Shown piece by piece: positions 43,337 through 53,389 of a stretch of 64,000 nucleotides of DNA. Each line of letters begins with the position of its first letter. Position 1 is the first letter of the stretch. This DNA is from Desulforapulum autotrophicum (GTDB taxonomy: Bacteria; Desulfobacterota; Desulfobacteria; Desulfobacterales; Desulfolunaceae). The notes below the pieces were generated by a model, which was not told the DNA's origin, did not search any database, and saw nothing but the letters and a program-made list of their open reading frames with translations. The translations under genes were made by a program, and so were the position numbers. The stretch is taken from the NCBI GenBank assembly GCA_020723285.1, contig DYJE01000007.1, positions 62,001 to 126,000 of the forward strand. Reading direction: 5' to 3'.

Positions 43337-44788
43337 TTATTTTTTATTCATGGCTTTCTGAAGCAGTTCGCCCATGGTCCCCATCTGTTTCGTGTCCGGG
43401 GCGGTGAACTGTTTCCAGTCTTCCTGGGTTTCGGTGTTCAACAAGGCCAGGCTGATCCGCCGTTTTTCAAGGTCGATGCTTTCAACGGTGATCTGGATGG
43501 AATCGCCGGGTTTCAGTTTGTCAAATGAACCACTGTCCTGGGCCTGACTGATTTTCGACTTGGGAAGAAGGCCGGTGATGCCCGGTTCAAGACGGATGAA
43601 CATCCCGAAGGATTCCCGTTTTTCGAGGGTTCCCGTGACAGCTTTGCCGGCAGGGTAGCGGTTTCCGATGCCGCTCCAGGGATCACCCTGGGCATCCTTG
43701 ATGGAAAGGGAGATCCGTTTTTTATGGGTGTCCATGTCTTTGATCATCACCTGGACGCTGTCACCTAAGGCCACGGCGTCTTCGGGCTTGATGACCCTCC
43801 GGGTGTAGCTCATTTCGCTGACGTGGACGAGACCTTCGGTGCCGGGGGCGATTTCCACAAAGGCTCCGAAGGGCGCGAACCGCACCACGGTGCCCGTGAC
43901 CTGCTCTCCGGTGTGGAAACGTTCACCGGCGAGTGTCCAGGGATCCGCCGCGGTCTGTTTCATGGAAAGGGAGATTTTCGGGGCCTTGCCGCCTTCGGTT
44001 TCTTTGACGGATAAGACTTTTACCTTGACCTTGTCGCCGGGCTGAACCGCTTCCTCGGGTTTCTCCACCCGGGTCCAGGACAGTTCGGACACATGGACCA
44101 TGCCTTCCACACCTTTGATCAGTTCGGCGAAAGCACCGTAAGGCATGAGCTTGGTGATGGTGGCGTCCAGAATGTCGCCGTCTTTTAAGTTTTTGAAGAA
44201 TTCCTTCTTGTTCTTTTCGATGTCGATCTGGAGGTATTCCCGCCGTGAAACCACGATGTTCCGGCCCTTGTCCTCGTATCGGGTGATAAAGAACTGAAAC
44301 GTTTCACCCAGGAATTTTTCAGGTTTGTCCACAAAGCTCACGTCGATCTGGCTGACGGGGCAGAAGGCCCGTTTGCCGGCGATATCGATATGGAAGCCGC
44401 CTTTGATCACGTCCTTGACCTTGCCTTCCACCGGGGTCCTGGACGCATGGGCGTCCTTCAGTACATGATCTTCGCTGGAGCCGGAGATGGACCGTTTGAG
44501 GATCACTTCGCTTTCCGTCACCTTCACCACATAGAGTTCGAGAACATCGCCCACGTTGTACCGGAATTCCCCGTTTTCATCGAGAAGATCGTTCTTTTCC
44601 ACAACACCGTCACTCTTGGTGCCTGTGTCCACATACACGCTTGTCCCGCCCACAGAGATGATTTTTCCTTCGATGCGGTCACCCTGGCGGATGTCCTGAT
44701 CGGCGGATGAGCTGTACTGTTCGAAAAGTTCGGCAAAGCTTTCTTCTTTGGTTTCCTGGGGTTCGGGATGGTTCTGGTCTAAAGACAT
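43337..44788 (-). CDS. rpsA: 30S ribosomal protein S1
   Basis: The 483-residue protein has five S1 RNA-binding repeats, at about residues 36-100, 118-185, 202-272, 289-360 and 373-445, with typical wording such as GVEGMVHVSELSWTR and GTEGLVHVSEMSYTRRV. E. coli S1 has six; five- or shorter forms occur in other phyla. S1 recruits mRNA to the 30S subunit. The N-terminal 30 residues are acidic (HPEPQETKEESFAELFEQY). The start follows CCGGAG. It is monocistronic with its own promoter, a leader hairpin and a terminator. A second S1-domain protein elsewhere could be the main S1, so the exact role is slightly uncertain. Confidence 0.9.
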   Translation of the reverse strand: MSLDQNHPEPQETKEESFAELFEQYSSSADQDIRQGDRIEGKIISVGGTSVYVDTGTKSDGVVEKNDLLDENGEFRYNVGDVLELYVVKVTESEVILKRSISGSSEDHVLKDAHASRTPVEGKVKDVIKGGFHIDIAGKRAFCPVSQIDVSFVDKPEKFLGETFQFFITRYEDKGRNIVVSRREYLQIDIEKNKKEFFKNLKDGDILDATITKLMPYGAFAELIKGVEGMVHVSELSWTRVEKPEEAVQPGDKVKVKVLSVKETEGGKAPKISLSMKQTAADPWTLAGERFHTGEQVTGTVVRFAPFGAFVEIAPGTEGLVHVSEMSYTRRVIKPEDAVALGDSVQVMIKDMDTHKKRISLSIKDAQGDPWSGIGNRYPAGKAVTGTLEKRESFGMFIRLEPGITGLLPKSKISQAQDSGSFDKLKPGDSIQITVESIDLEKRRISLALLNTETQEDWKQFTAPDTKQMGTMGELLQKAMNKK

Positions 44789-45176
44789 GGTTCAGCTCCG
44801 GGCCTTGACGTCAGGCCTTTTTACGTTGACGATATGTTTCTGGCGATTCGAAAGATGTGTCCGGCACAGTCATTTCCAAGGGTTTTGTCATCCACGGGGC
44901 GTGGCGTCCCGTGGCCGTATGTGTTTTACATATCCCATTACCAGCACGGACCTTCTATTGCAAGGAAAGTTTTCATGCCAAGAACCAATTGTTTGACAGA
45001 TATGATGGATCTCGTGTAATAAACTTTTTTTTAAAGACATACGTTTTGCATATGGTTTTCGGGATCATATATGATTCTCGGCTCATTTCGCCTCAAACCC
45101 GGAAACGGCGGCCCTTTGCGGATACTGCGGGGTCTTTTTGTTTTTATTGGGAATTTTGTGTGGTCAAGGAAGGTTT
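44789..45176. other. Divergent intergenic region between rpsA and a membrane-protein gene
   Basis: 388 bases without a gene. The left half carries the rpsA leader hairpin and promoter; the right half is A+T rich and presumably holds the promoter of the gene at 45177, though no strong boxes stand out. Confidence 0.6.
44892..44963 (-). promoter_or_regulatory. rpsA promoter and leader hairpin
   Basis: On the minus strand TTGCAA (44958-44963) and TAATGG (44935-44940) are 17 bases apart. Downstream, within the leader, CCACGGG (44892-44898) and CCCGTGG (44908-44914) form a perfect 7-bp stem with a nine-base loop. S1 represses its own translation in E. coli through structured leader RNA, and this hairpin could serve the same end. 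Confidence 0.55.
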
Positions 45177-45938
45177 ATGAAGGAAAACACAGATAAAAGA
45201 CGCGTCGGGATCGCCTCTCTTCTGGAGAAGACCGAAATCAAGGAATATTTCGACACGTTGTTCATTCTTGTATTAGGCATCGAGTTTGTCGTGTTCGTGG
45301 CTCATTTCATCGGGTCCATCGGGCCTGACAAAGGGGCGTTCCCCTGGAAACAGTACTTTTTCGTCTCGTTCATCGCCCCCATCGTCCTGGTGTTTCTGGT
45401 GGGGCTGGTGATCATCGGTTTCAATTTCTATTTGTTCGGCAACGACGACATCACCGAATCCACGGAACTGCCGGAAGTGGCGGCCCAGGGAAAAGGCCTC
45501 AGGTATTCGGCGAAGAATTTCATTTTGTTCATGAACCAGGTTCCTGTTCTGGCCGGTCTTTTTGTCATCGGCCTCGCTTCCGTGATCCTCTTCAAGCTGG
45601 ATGTGATCCTGAAAGTCATCGGCCATGTGGGCGAAAGGACCGCCTTTTACCTGTTCATCATGCTCTGCGCTGTGGTGGGCGGAGCGGTATTGTTTCTTTT
45701 ATTCTGGCTGTTCTGGAAATACAGGCTTCACAAGCTTGAGATCGAACGCCGCTGGGCGTTCAAAAACCGGGTCATGGAAAAATCGGGCCTGATCATCCTT
45801 GAAAACAACACGGTTCTGAACGAACAGGGTCAGGTGCTGACCCAGGGTGAAGTGAAAGCCCAGCTTGAGGACAAAAGCGAGCCGGAAAGTGAAGAGGCCC
45901 AGCTTCCGTTGATTCAGGGAAATTTCATGGTGAAATAG
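45177..45938 (+). CDS. Hypothetical four-helix membrane protein
   Basis: The 253-residue protein starts at ATG 45177 behind AAGGAAGG. Four membrane helices are visible: TLFILVLGIEFVVFVAHFIG, YFFVSFIAPIVLVFLVGLVI, VPVLAGLFVIGLASVILFKL and AFYLFIMLCAVVGGAVLFLL. The cytoplasmic C-terminal tail of about 65 residues is charged and contains IILENNTVLNEQGQVL. I do not recognise a family. It stands alone between rpsA and a Nudix gene. Codon use looks native. Confidence 0.75.
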   Translation: MKENTDKRRVGIASLLEKTEIKEYFDTLFILVLGIEFVVFVAHFIGSIGPDKGAFPWKQYFFVSFIAPIVLVFLVGLVIIGFNFYLFGNDDITESTELPEVAAQGKGLRYSAKNFILFMNQVPVLAGLFVIGLASVILFKLDVILKVIGHVGERTAFYLFIMLCAVVGGAVLFLLFWLFWKYRLHKLEIERRWAFKNRVMEKSGLIILENNTVLNEQGQVLTQGEVKAQLEDKSEPESEEAQLPLIQGNFMVK

Positions 45939-45964
45939 TCCGTGAGTGTCTGGCCCGGTTTTTT

Positions 45965-46408
45965 TCAGCCTTCGAAAGGCGGGAAAATGCTGTTTTTCGA
46001 TTCGCCGCCGATATACCTGAAATAATCATCCACAATCCGGCCATGATCGAACACCAGGGGAGAGGGCAGGGTGTCTTTCAGGAACACACCGGCGTTTTTC
46101 GCGTCGTCCGCCGCGTTCAGCGTTCCTTGGGCTGTGGCGATGAACACCGTGGACGCGTTGTGCTGACGCGGGTCCCTTGACGGGTCCGAGTAACTGTGGA
46201 ACTGCTCTGTGAGGCGGACATCAAGGGATGTTTCCTCTTTCGCCTCCCGCACCGCCGCATGCTCCAGGCTTTCCCCATAATCCACGAATCCTCCGGGCAG
46301 GGCCCAGCCGTGGGGTGGGTTTTTCCGTTCAATAAGAACGATTCCCCCATTGATTTCTATGATGATGTCCACGGTGACGCCGGGATTGCGGTGTGAGGAA
46401 CTGGGCAT
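45965..46408 (-). CDS. Nudix hydrolase
   Basis: The 147-residue protein contains an intact Nudix box, from [15 protein letters not shown] to REAKEETS, around residues 40-62, with all acidic metal ligands present. Such enzymes cleave nucleoside diphosphates linked to another group; the beginning [30 protein letters not shown] is like ADP-ribose pyrophosphatases and oxidised-nucleotide hydrolases. Substrate is not predictable. It is convergent with the membrane protein gene and divergent from rsmG. Confidence 0.9.
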   Translation of the reverse strand: MPSSSHRNPGVTVDIIIEINGGIVLIERKNPPHGWALPGGFVDYGESLEHAAVREAKEETSLDVRLTEQFHSYSDPSRDPRQHNASTVFIATAQGTLNAADDAKNAGVFLKDTLPSPLVFDHGRIVDDYFRYIGGESKNSIFPPFEG

Positions 46409-46473
46409 GGTTTTCGCCTTTCAATCGGAGTGCATGAATGATTAAGGTTGCCAAAATTTTATAATAAACCATT

Positions 46474-46513
46474 TTGCCTCCGGCGGCCAGCTTTTGAAAA
46501 GCTGGGCAAGCAG
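46474..46513. repeat. Partial family A element with perfect hairpin
   Basis: TTGCCTCCGGCGGCC is the outer end of the family A element; it is followed by CCAGCTTTTGAAAAGCTGG (46487-46505), a perfect palindrome. It lies just before rsmG, and the first codons of the longest possible rsmG frame fall in it. Confidence 0.65.
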
Positions 46514-46586
46514 GTTGGCAATGAATATGGGCGAGAAGGGTAAAGCGGGCGAGAACGTGAAGAAAAAGGAAAACAGTAACGGAAGC

Positions 46587-47282
46587 ATGGCTCTGGGATC
46601 GGAAGCGTGGAATGGTCTTGTGCGGAAGAGTCTGGCCGCGCTGGGGGTCGGGGTTTCGGAAGCCATGCTCCTTCAGATGGCGAAGCACGTCAAAGACATG
46701 CTGTTCTGGAACAAGACCAGCAATCTTACCTCCATCACCGACCCTCATGATGTGGCGGTGAAACATGTGGTGGATTCCGGTTCGGCGGCCGTTCTGTTCG
46801 AAGGCGGCGAGCGGGTGATCGACCTGGGCACAGGGGGCGGCTTTCCCGGCATCCCGCTCAAAATCCTCGTTCCGTCCCTTGACCTGACCTTGGTGGATGC
46901 CTCGCGGAAAAAAGTGAATTTTCTCAAACAGGTGATCCGGGAGCTTTCGCTTGAAAACATCAGGGCCGTGGAAGGCCGGGGCGAGGAACTGTGCGTGGCC
47001 GACGGGCATCAGGGGCAGTATGACGCGGTGATCAGCCGGGCTTTTTCCGGCCTCGACCTCATGATCCCCATGGCCCTTCCTTTTTTAAAAGAAGGTGGAC
47101 GGATCATCGCCATGAAAGGCCGGGATATTGAGCACGAGACAGACCTGTTCAAGAATCTTTCGTCAAAAACCCCGGACGGCGAGGCGGTGAAGGCCGCGGA
47201 CCTTGAACTTGATGTCCGCCCGTACACCCTGCCGGACACGGATTTCGACCGGGCGTTCATGATCGTCCGGCGGAAAAAATAA
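46587..47282 (+). CDS. rsmG: 16S rRNA (guanine-N7)-methyltransferase RsmG
   Basis: The 231-residue enzyme methylates G527 of 16S rRNA. FWNKTSNLTSITDPHDVAVKHVVDS matches the family's N-terminal block, and VIDLGTGGGFPGIPLKIL is the SAM-binding motif, followed by AVISRAFSGL. The frame is open to 46494, giving a Lys/Glu-rich extension encoded partly by a repeat; start 46587 (MALGSEAW) is chosen because family members begin about 25 residues before the WNK motif, but 46521 is also possible. In many bacteria rsmG lies by mnmG or par genes; here it precedes ileS. Confidence 0.88.
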   Translation: MALGSEAWNGLVRKSLAALGVGVSEAMLLQMAKHVKDMLFWNKTSNLTSITDPHDVAVKHVVDSGSAAVLFEGGERVIDLGTGGGFPGIPLKILVPSLDLTLVDASRKKVNFLKQVIRELSLENIRAVEGRGEELCVADGHQGQYDAVISRAFSGLDLMIPMALPFLKEGGRIIAMKGRDIEHETDLFKNLSSKTPDGEAVKAADLELDVRPYTLPDTDFDRAFMIVRRKK

Positions 47283-47419
47283 TCGTTTTAAGCGTTGACA
47301 CATGTCTTGCATCTGGCATAAATTTGGGTGCTTTATGACTTGGAAACGCACACTATCCACGGTTTTCGGCGAATTTTATGATACGGAACCGATAATACAA
47401 AAGACAATCCGGAGGCATC

Positions 47420-50227
47420 ATGGATTACAAACATACGCTCAACCTTCCCGAAACGTCCTTCGCCATGAAGGCCAACCTCCCCACACGGGAACCCCAGCAG
47501 CTGAAAGCCTGGGACGAGAGCGGACTTTACGGTAAAATCAGGCAGTCGTCCGAAGGGCGGAAAAAATTCATCCTTCACGACGGGCCTCCCTACGCCAACG
47601 GAAACCTCCATATCGGCCACGCCCTGAACAAGATTCTCAAAGACATCATCATAAGATCACGCCAGATGGCGGGTTTCGACGTGCCTTACGTTCCGGGCTG
47701 GGACTGCCACGGCCTTCCCATCGAGCACAACGTGGACAAAACTTTGGGCGAAAAGAAAAAGCAGATGACCCAGAGCGAAATCCGTAAAAAATGCCGGGAA
47801 TACGCCGAAAACTTCGTGAACATCCAGCGGGAGGAATTCAAGCGTTTCGGTGTCATCGGCGAATGGGACAACCCTTACCTTACCATGGCCTACGACTTTG
47901 AAGCCCGCATTGCCAAGGAATGCGGGGAGTTTGCCGTGAACGGGGACATGTACATCGGCAAAAAGCCCATCCACTGGTGCTGCAGCTGCCAGACGGCTCT
48001 CGCAGAAGCTGAAATCGAATACAAAGACAACACCTCGCCGTCCATCTATGTGAAATTCAGGCTGAACGGTGAACCGGCTGAGCTTTCACCGGCCCTTGCC
48101 GGCAAGGATGTGTCTGTCGTGATCTGGACCACCACGCCCTGGACACTCCCCGCCAACCTGGGGATTTGCCTGAACCCCGAATTCATTTACGCCGCCGTGG
48201 ATGTGGGTGCCGACGGCGTTTACATCCTGGCCAAGGATCTTGTGGAATCCGTGATGAAGAAATTCGGCATCGAAAATTATTCCATAATCGCCGAAATGGC
48301 GGCGGGTGAACTTGAAAACAGGCGCTGCAAACATCCGTTTTACGACCGGGATTCCCTGGTGATTCTGGGAGACCACGTAACCATCGAAACCGGGACGGGC
48401 TGTGTCCACACCGCGCCGGGCCATGGTTCCGACGACTACATCATCGGCCTGAAATACGGCCTTGAACCCTATTCGCCCGTGGGTGACGGTGGCTGTTTCG
48501 TGGACGACCTGGAACGTTTCGGCGGCCAGTTCATCCTGAAGGCCAACAAAGAGATCGCGGCCCATATGGAAGAGAACGGATCCCTGGTGAAACAGGAGAA
48601 CATCAGTCATTCCTATCCCCACTGCTGGCGCTGCAAGAAACCGGTGATCTTCAGGGCCACGCCCCAGTGGTTCATCAGCATGGACAAGACCGGGCTTCGG
48701 GAGAAGTCGTTGAAAGAAATCGACAACGTGGCATGGATTCCCTCCTGGGGCCGGGAACGGATCTACGGCATGATCGAAAACCGTCCGGACTGGTGCGTGT
48801 CGCGCCAGCGTTCATGGGGTGTTCCCATCCCCGTGTTCTACTGCGAGTCCTGCGGCGAGGTCCATGTGACCAACGAATCCGTGGACAAGATCTTCAATCT
48901 GTTCAAGGAACACGGCGCAGACATCTGGTTCGACTGGGCGGCCAAAGACCTGCTTCCTGAAAACGCGGTGTGCGCATCCTGCGGTAAAAACACCTTTAAA
49001 AAAGACGCCAACATCCTCGATGTCTGGTTCGATTCAGGCGTCACCCACGCGGCGGTGCTCTGCCAGCGGCCCTACCTGGAACGCCCGGCGGATCTGTATC
49101 TGGAAGGCAGCGACCAGCACCGGGGATGGTTCCACAGCTCCCTTCTGACCGCGGTGGGAAAAACAGGCAAAGCGCCTTACAAGGCCGTCCTCACCCACGG
49201 GTTCGTGGTGGACGCCAAAGGCCACAAGATGTCCAAATCCGAAGGAAACGTCATCGCCCCGAAAAAGGTCATCGACCAGTACGGCGCGGAAATTCTCCGG
49301 CTCTGGGTGGCCTCTTCCGATTACCGGGACGATATCCGCATTTCCGACAACATCCTGTCCCAGCTCAGCGACGCCTACCGCCGCATAAGGAACACCTGCC
49401 GGTATATGCTGGGGAACCTCAGCGATTTCAGTCCGGCCACGGACAGGGTCTCTTACACCGACCTGTCGGATATTGACAAGTTCACGCTGCACAAGCTGGG
49501 ACTCCTGGTGGAAAAGGCGGTGAAAGCTTACGACAATTACGAATTCCACACCATCTATCACGCTTTGTACAACTTCTGTTCCATCGACCTGAGTTCATTC
49601 TATCTGGACATCGCCAAGGATCCCCTTTATGTCCTTCCGCCCAAGTCTCTGAAACGGCGGGGTATCCAGACGGTGATGTACATCCTGACCGACGCCATCG
49701 CCCGGGTCATGGCCCCCATGCTGCCCTTCACCGCCGACGAGGTCTGGCAGCACATGCCCGCATATCCCGGCAAAGAGGCGAGCATCCATATGGCGGCTCA
49801 GGTGGTTCCTGTACCCGAATGGAAAAATGAAACCCTGGCCGAGGTCTGGGACGCCATTCTGGCCGTCCGGGGCGAGGTGACCAAGGCTCTGGAACTGGCC
49901 CGTGTGAAGAAACTCATCGGCCATCCCCTGGATGCCTCGGTGGCCATTTGCGCCACAGGCAGGAACCTTGAAATCCTCACGGCTTACAAAGACATCCTCA
50001 AGGATATTTTTATTGTGTCTTCGGCTGCCCTTGTTTCATCAAAGGACGATGACGCCTATGTGAGCCCGGTGATCGAAGACCTTTCAATCGTCATCGGCAA
50101 GGCTCCGGGTGAAAAATGCCAGAGATGCTGGACTTACGACGTGACCACAGGGGCGAATTCCGTGTTTGAAAACGCCTGTGAGCGCTGCTGCAAGGCTCTT
50201 GAAGAAATAAAAAAGAAAGATTGCTAA
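47420..50227 (+). CDS. ileS: Isoleucyl-tRNA synthetase
   Basis: The 935-residue class I synthetase has the HIGH motif (NLHIGHAL, residues 64-67), the editing domain with [11 protein letters not shown], the KMSKS motif in [10 protein letters not shown] near residue 603, and a C-terminal zinc ribbon (EKCQRCWTY...CERCCKAL). It charges tRNA-Ile and edits valine. The zinc-ribbon form of this length is the usual bacterial type sensitive to mupirocin; that is a family property. The start follows CCGGAGG. No leader regulation such as a T-box is visible. lspA follows after a repeat-filled gap. Confidence 0.97.
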   Translation: MDYKHTLNLPETSFAMKANLPTREPQQLKAWDESGLYGKIRQSSEGRKKFILHDGPPYANGNLHIGHALNKILKDIIIRSRQMAGFDVPYVPGWDCHGLPIEHNVDKTLGEKKKQMTQSEIRKKCREYAENFVNIQREEFKRFGVIGEWDNPYLTMAYDFEARIAKECGEFAVNGDMYIGKKPIHWCCSCQTALAEAEIEYKDNTSPSIYVKFRLNGEPAELSPALAGKDVSVVIWTTTPWTLPANLGICLNPEFIYAAVDVGADGVYILAKDLVESVMKKFGIENYSIIAEMAAGELENRRCKHPFYDRDSLVILGDHVTIETGTGCVHTAPGHGSDDYIIGLKYGLEPYSPVGDGGCFVDDLERFGGQFILKANKEIAAHMEENGSLVKQENISHSYPHCWRCKKPVIFRATPQWFISMDKTGLREKSLKEIDNVAWIPSWGRERIYGMIENRPDWCVSRQRSWGVPIPVFYCESCGEVHVTNESVDKIFNLFKEHGADIWFDWAAKDLLPENAVCASCGKNTFKKDANILDVWFDSGVTHAAVLCQRPYLERPADLYLEGSDQHRGWFHSSLLTAVGKTGKAPYKAVLTHGFVVDAKGHKMSKSEGNVIAPKKVIDQYGAEILRLWVASSDYRDDIRISDNILSQLSDAYRRIRNTCRYMLGNLSDFSPATDRVSYTDLSDIDKFTLHKLGLLVEKAVKAYDNYEFHTIYHALYNFCSIDLSSFYLDIAKDPLYVLPPKSLKRRGIQTVMYILTDAIARVMAPMLPFTADEVWQHMPAYPGKEASIHMAAQVVPVPEWKNETLAEVWDAILAVRGEVTKALELARVKKLIGHPLDASVAICATGRNLEILTAYKDILKDIFIVSSAALVSSKDDDAYVSPVIEDLSIVIGKAPGEKCQRCWTYDVTTGANSVFENACERCCKALEEIKKKDC

Positions 50228-50262
50228 AACGCCGAATCACATTTCGGCCGTCGAAAATGTTT

Positions 50263-50432
50263 TGGCCCCGGCAGGGCCAATGTTGTTGGTTTAAGCATGT
50301 TTGTTTCTGATGGGCACGCTGACGCTTTGCCCATCCTACAGGAATCCGGCATGTTAACCGTAGGATGGGCAAAGGCGAAGCCGTGCCCATCTCTTAAGCC
50401 AACAGCATTGCCCGGAAGGGTCCCCGGAGGCA
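50263..50432. repeat. Family A inverted-repeat element, copy 3
   Basis: Nearly the whole gap between ileS and lspA is this element. The left arm reads GGCAGGGCCAATGTTGTTGG, then GATGGGCACGCTGACGC and TTTGCCCATCCTAC; the right arm repeats these in reverse complement (GTAGGATGGGCAAAGGCG, GCCAACAGCATTGCCCGG, CCCCGGAGGCA). It has no coding capacity and could form a very long hairpin in RNA. Confidence 0.85.
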
Positions 50433-50500
50433 TTGAGATTGTTTGAATAAATACAACCCATAAAAAGCCCATCGGGTTTTTCAAAACATACAGGAGTTCA

Positions 50501-51001
50501 ATGACAAAGGCCAAAATCCTCCGCCTGCTGATCATTTCAGGCATCACCGTCATACTCGACCAGCTCACCAAGATCCTGGTGGTGGCCAGTCTGGAATTCG
50601 GAAGGGACATTCCCGTGATTCCGGGCTTTTTCAACCTGACCCACGTGCTGAACCCCGGCGGAGCCTTCGGGCTGTTCGCCCAGCACAGCGGCTTTGTCCG
50701 GGTGCTGTTCTTTCTTGTGTTTTCCCTGGTGGCGGTGGGGTTCATCCTTTACATCTACGCCGGGATTCCAGAAACCCATAAGGTGCTGGGCGGAGGACTT
50801 TGCCTGATATTCGGCGGTGCCGTCGGGAACCTCATCGACCGGGTCCGCATGGGCAAGGTGGTTGACTTTCTGGATGTTTACGTGGGAAACTGGCACTGGC
50901 CCGCGTTCAATGTGGCGGACAGCGCCATCTGCATTGGTGTGGGTGTGTTTGTGTACCACATTCTGTTCAATAAAATGCCCGAACAGGGGAAGATTTTTTA
51001 A
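50501..51001 (+). CDS. lspA: Lipoprotein signal peptidase (signal peptidase II)
   Basis: The 166-residue inner-membrane aspartic protease has four membrane helices. The catalytic region GGAVGNLIDRVRMGKVVDFLDV and FNVADSAICIG provides the two Asp residues. It cleaves the signal peptide of diacylated prolipoproteins. The start follows CAGGAG. It is followed by lgt, which acts in the step just before it, so the two form a lipoprotein-maturation unit with holA and pyk downstream. Confidence 0.96.
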   Translation: MTKAKILRLLIISGITVILDQLTKILVVASLEFGRDIPVIPGFFNLTHVLNPGGAFGLFAQHSGFVRVLFFLVFSLVAVGFILYIYAGIPETHKVLGGGLCLIFGGAVGNLIDRVRMGKVVDFLDVYVGNWHWPAFNVADSAICIGVGVFVYHILFNKMPEQGKIF

Positions 51002-51066
51002 TATCCCCAATGGATTGATCGGGCGGTTTGCTGTTTGACCCGAGACACGAAGCATGAGGAAAATCT

Positions 51067-51834
51067 ATGTATCCCGTATTGCTGGAAATCAAGCATTTTG
51101 TCATTCACACCTACGGTTTTTTTATTGCCCTTGGATTTCTCGCGGCCATCTTCATATCAAAACGGGAGGCCCGGATTGCCGGTGAAGATCCCGAAAAGGT
51201 GGCGGACCTGATTTTCTGGATTCTCGTGGCCGCCATCGTGGGTTCACGGGTTTTTTACGTCATCGTGTACTGGCGGGATTTTTACCCCAACAAACTTCTG
51301 GATGCTTTCAAACTCTGGGAAGGCGGACTCGTCTTTTACGGCGGTTTCATCGGCGCGGTGGGGGTCGCTTACGCCTATGTCCGCAAGTTTAAACTGAATT
51401 TCTGGAAAACGGCGGACATTCTGGCTCCGGCCATTCCCTTCGGCCATTTTCTGGGTCGTCTGGGGTGTTTTTCCGCCGGATGCTGCCACGGGAAAGCCTG
51501 CACGCTGCCCTGGGCTGTCACATTCACCAATCAGGACTCTCTGGCCCCCCTCAATATTCCCCTCCATCCGACACAGCTTTACGAATCGTTTACCAATCTG
51601 CTGATTTTTATTTTTATCCTGAATTACAAACGGTTCAAGAAATTCGATGGCCAGGTGTTTCTCACCTATGTGGTGATTTACGCGGTGGCACGGGCGATTC
51701 TTGAAACATTCCGGGGAGACTATCGCGGAGCAGACATTTTCGGGCTGCTGTCCGTATCCCAGAGCGTGGCCCTGGTTCTTGGCGTGTCGGCCGTCGTTCT
51801 GATGGTCAAGCTCATATCCCGGAAAAAGGATTGA
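51067..51834 (+). CDS. lgt: Prolipoprotein diacylglyceryl transferase
   Basis: The 255-residue membrane enzyme transfers diacylglycerol from phosphatidylglycerol to the lipobox cysteine. The signature GHFLGRLGCFSAGCCHGKAC and the early KHFVIHTYGFFIALGFL and GGLVFYGGFIGAV blocks are intact, with about seven membrane helices. The start follows GAGG. Gene order lspA-lgt is functional pairing. A very long open frame on the opposite strand here is a coding shadow. Confidence 0.96.
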   Translation: MYPVLLEIKHFVIHTYGFFIALGFLAAIFISKREARIAGEDPEKVADLIFWILVAAIVGSRVFYVIVYWRDFYPNKLLDAFKLWEGGLVFYGGFIGAVGVAYAYVRKFKLNFWKTADILAPAIPFGHFLGRLGCFSAGCCHGKACTLPWAVTFTNQDSLAPLNIPLHPTQLYESFTNLLIFIFILNYKRFKKFDGQVFLTYVVIYAVARAILETFRGDYRGADIFGLLSVSQSVALVLGVSAVVLMVKLISRKKD

Positions 51835-51900
51835 GGGTTCGGAATGAAATGACGGGTGGAGAAACCATAACCCCGTCACCCATGGAACCGGGCGGGGAAA

Positions 51901-53370
51901 ATGGCTGAAATCCACTACAGAGAACTGGAAAAACATCTGGCCCAGGCAAAAAACGGGTTGGCCCAGGTCTGCCTGATCTATGGCGAGGAATACCTGTACA
52001 AGACGGCGTTCAGCACGGTTCTCGACACCCTGGTTCCCAAAGCCCAGAGAAGTTTCGGTTACGAGGCGGCGGACGAAGACCAGGAAAGCATGCCGGACAT
52101 CATCGAACGGCTGAACACCTTTTCCATGATGTCCGGTGCCAAAGTGGTGGGGCTTCTCGATTCCCGGATTTTTTACGGCAGACAGGACCAGGACGCGGCG
52201 TTCAAAAAGATCCGGACGGCCTGGGATAAAGGCGACAAAAAAAAAGCCGCGGTCATGATGGGGTCCCTGTTGTCCCAGGCGCAGCTGGAGCCTGCTGACG
52301 CATTGTCCGAAAAGGGCCGGGAAGACCTGAAATACGACGAGTCTTTCGACGATAACGGGGCTTTTCTCTCGGACGTGATCGCCTTCATCAACGAAAGCGG
52401 CATCAGCCTCAAGAAAACCGAAGATCCGCTGAAACTCCTCAAAGAGGCCATCGACAAAGGGTTTCCCGACAACCACCATCTGATCATCACCACGGATATC
52501 GTGGACAAGCGGAAAAGCCTGTACACCGCCATCAAGGACAACGGCCTTGTGGTGGACTGTTCCGTACCCAAAGGGGACCGGAAGGCGGACAAGGACAGCC
52601 AGGAACAGGTGCTGAAGGACGCCATGGCGGCGGTGCTCAGGAAAACGGGAAAAACCGTGGAGCCCTCGGCTTATGCCACCCTGGTTGAAATGACCGGATT
52701 CGACATCCGGACGTTTACGGGAAACCTGGAAAAACTTGCGGCCTTTGTGGGCGAACGCCGGAACATCACCGCCGCAGACGCCCGCCAGCTCCTCCAGCGC
52801 AGCAAGCAGGACCCGATTTACGAGCTGTCCGGGGCCATTGCCGAGCGGGATCTTTCCAAAGCCCTGTTTTTCACGTCGAACCTGCTTGCAAACGGGGCTT
52901 TTCCTCTCCAGATCACCGCCACCATCGCGAATCAGCTCCGGCGTCTTCTGGTGGCCAAGGATTTCGTGCTGTCCCTGCCCCAGGGGAAGTGGAGAAACGG
53001 CATGGATTTCAACAGCTTCAAAAATTCCATCATGCCGAATATCAAAGAATACGACCTGAAAAATCAGAAGGCCGTGGAGGCCCGTGAAGCCCGTCTGGCA
53101 AAGGCTATGGATCAGACGGATGACACGCGGAAGGATACGAAGAAAGAAAAGAAAGTCAAAGCCGAAACAGACCTGATCCTGGCCAAAAATCCCAACAATC
53201 CTTATCCTGTGTATCTTCTTGTCGTGAATTCGGGAAGATACACACTGCCCGATCTGTACAACGCCGTGGAAATGACCTGCAAAGCCGATATCCGGCTGAA
53301 AAGCACCGGCGAACCACCCAAACTCGTTCTTGAAGATCTGATTCTTCACATCTGCCGAACCCCGGCCTAA
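51901..53370 (+). CDS. holA: DNA polymerase III delta subunit, enlarged
   Basis: The 489-residue protein has the HolA pattern: VCLIYGEEYLYKTAF at the start, TTDIVDKRKSLYTAIKDNGLVVDC, FDIRTFTGNLEKLAAFVGER, and DPIYELSGAIAERDLSKALFFTSNLLANG near the C-terminal domain. Delta opens the sliding clamp as part of the clamp loader. It is about 150 residues longer than E. coli HolA (343): charged insertions stand around residues 105-185 and 360-425, the latter Lys/Asp-rich. The start follows GGGG. Neighbours lgt and pyk give no functional hint. Confidence 0.88.
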   Translation: MAEIHYRELEKHLAQAKNGLAQVCLIYGEEYLYKTAFSTVLDTLVPKAQRSFGYEAADEDQESMPDIIERLNTFSMMSGAKVVGLLDSRIFYGRQDQDAAFKKIRTAWDKGDKKKAAVMMGSLLSQAQLEPADALSEKGREDLKYDESFDDNGAFLSDVIAFINESGISLKKTEDPLKLLKEAIDKGFPDNHHLIITTDIVDKRKSLYTAIKDNGLVVDCSVPKGDRKADKDSQEQVLKDAMAAVLRKTGKTVEPSAYATLVEMTGFDIRTFTGNLEKLAAFVGERRNITAADARQLLQRSKQDPIYELSGAIAERDLSKALFFTSNLLANGAFPLQITATIANQLRRLLVAKDFVLSLPQGKWRNGMDFNSFKNSIMPNIKEYDLKNQKAVEAREARLAKAMDQTDDTRKDTKKEKKVKAETDLILAKNPNNPYPVYLLVVNSGRYTLPDLYNAVEMTCKADIRLKSTGEPPKLVLEDLILHICRTPA

Positions 53371-53389
53371 ATCAAGGAGTATGAAAACC

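Noticed and set aside
47283-47419. T-box or other leader before ileS
   Set aside because: No conserved T-box sequence or terminator/antiterminator pair is visible, and the group rarely uses T-boxes.
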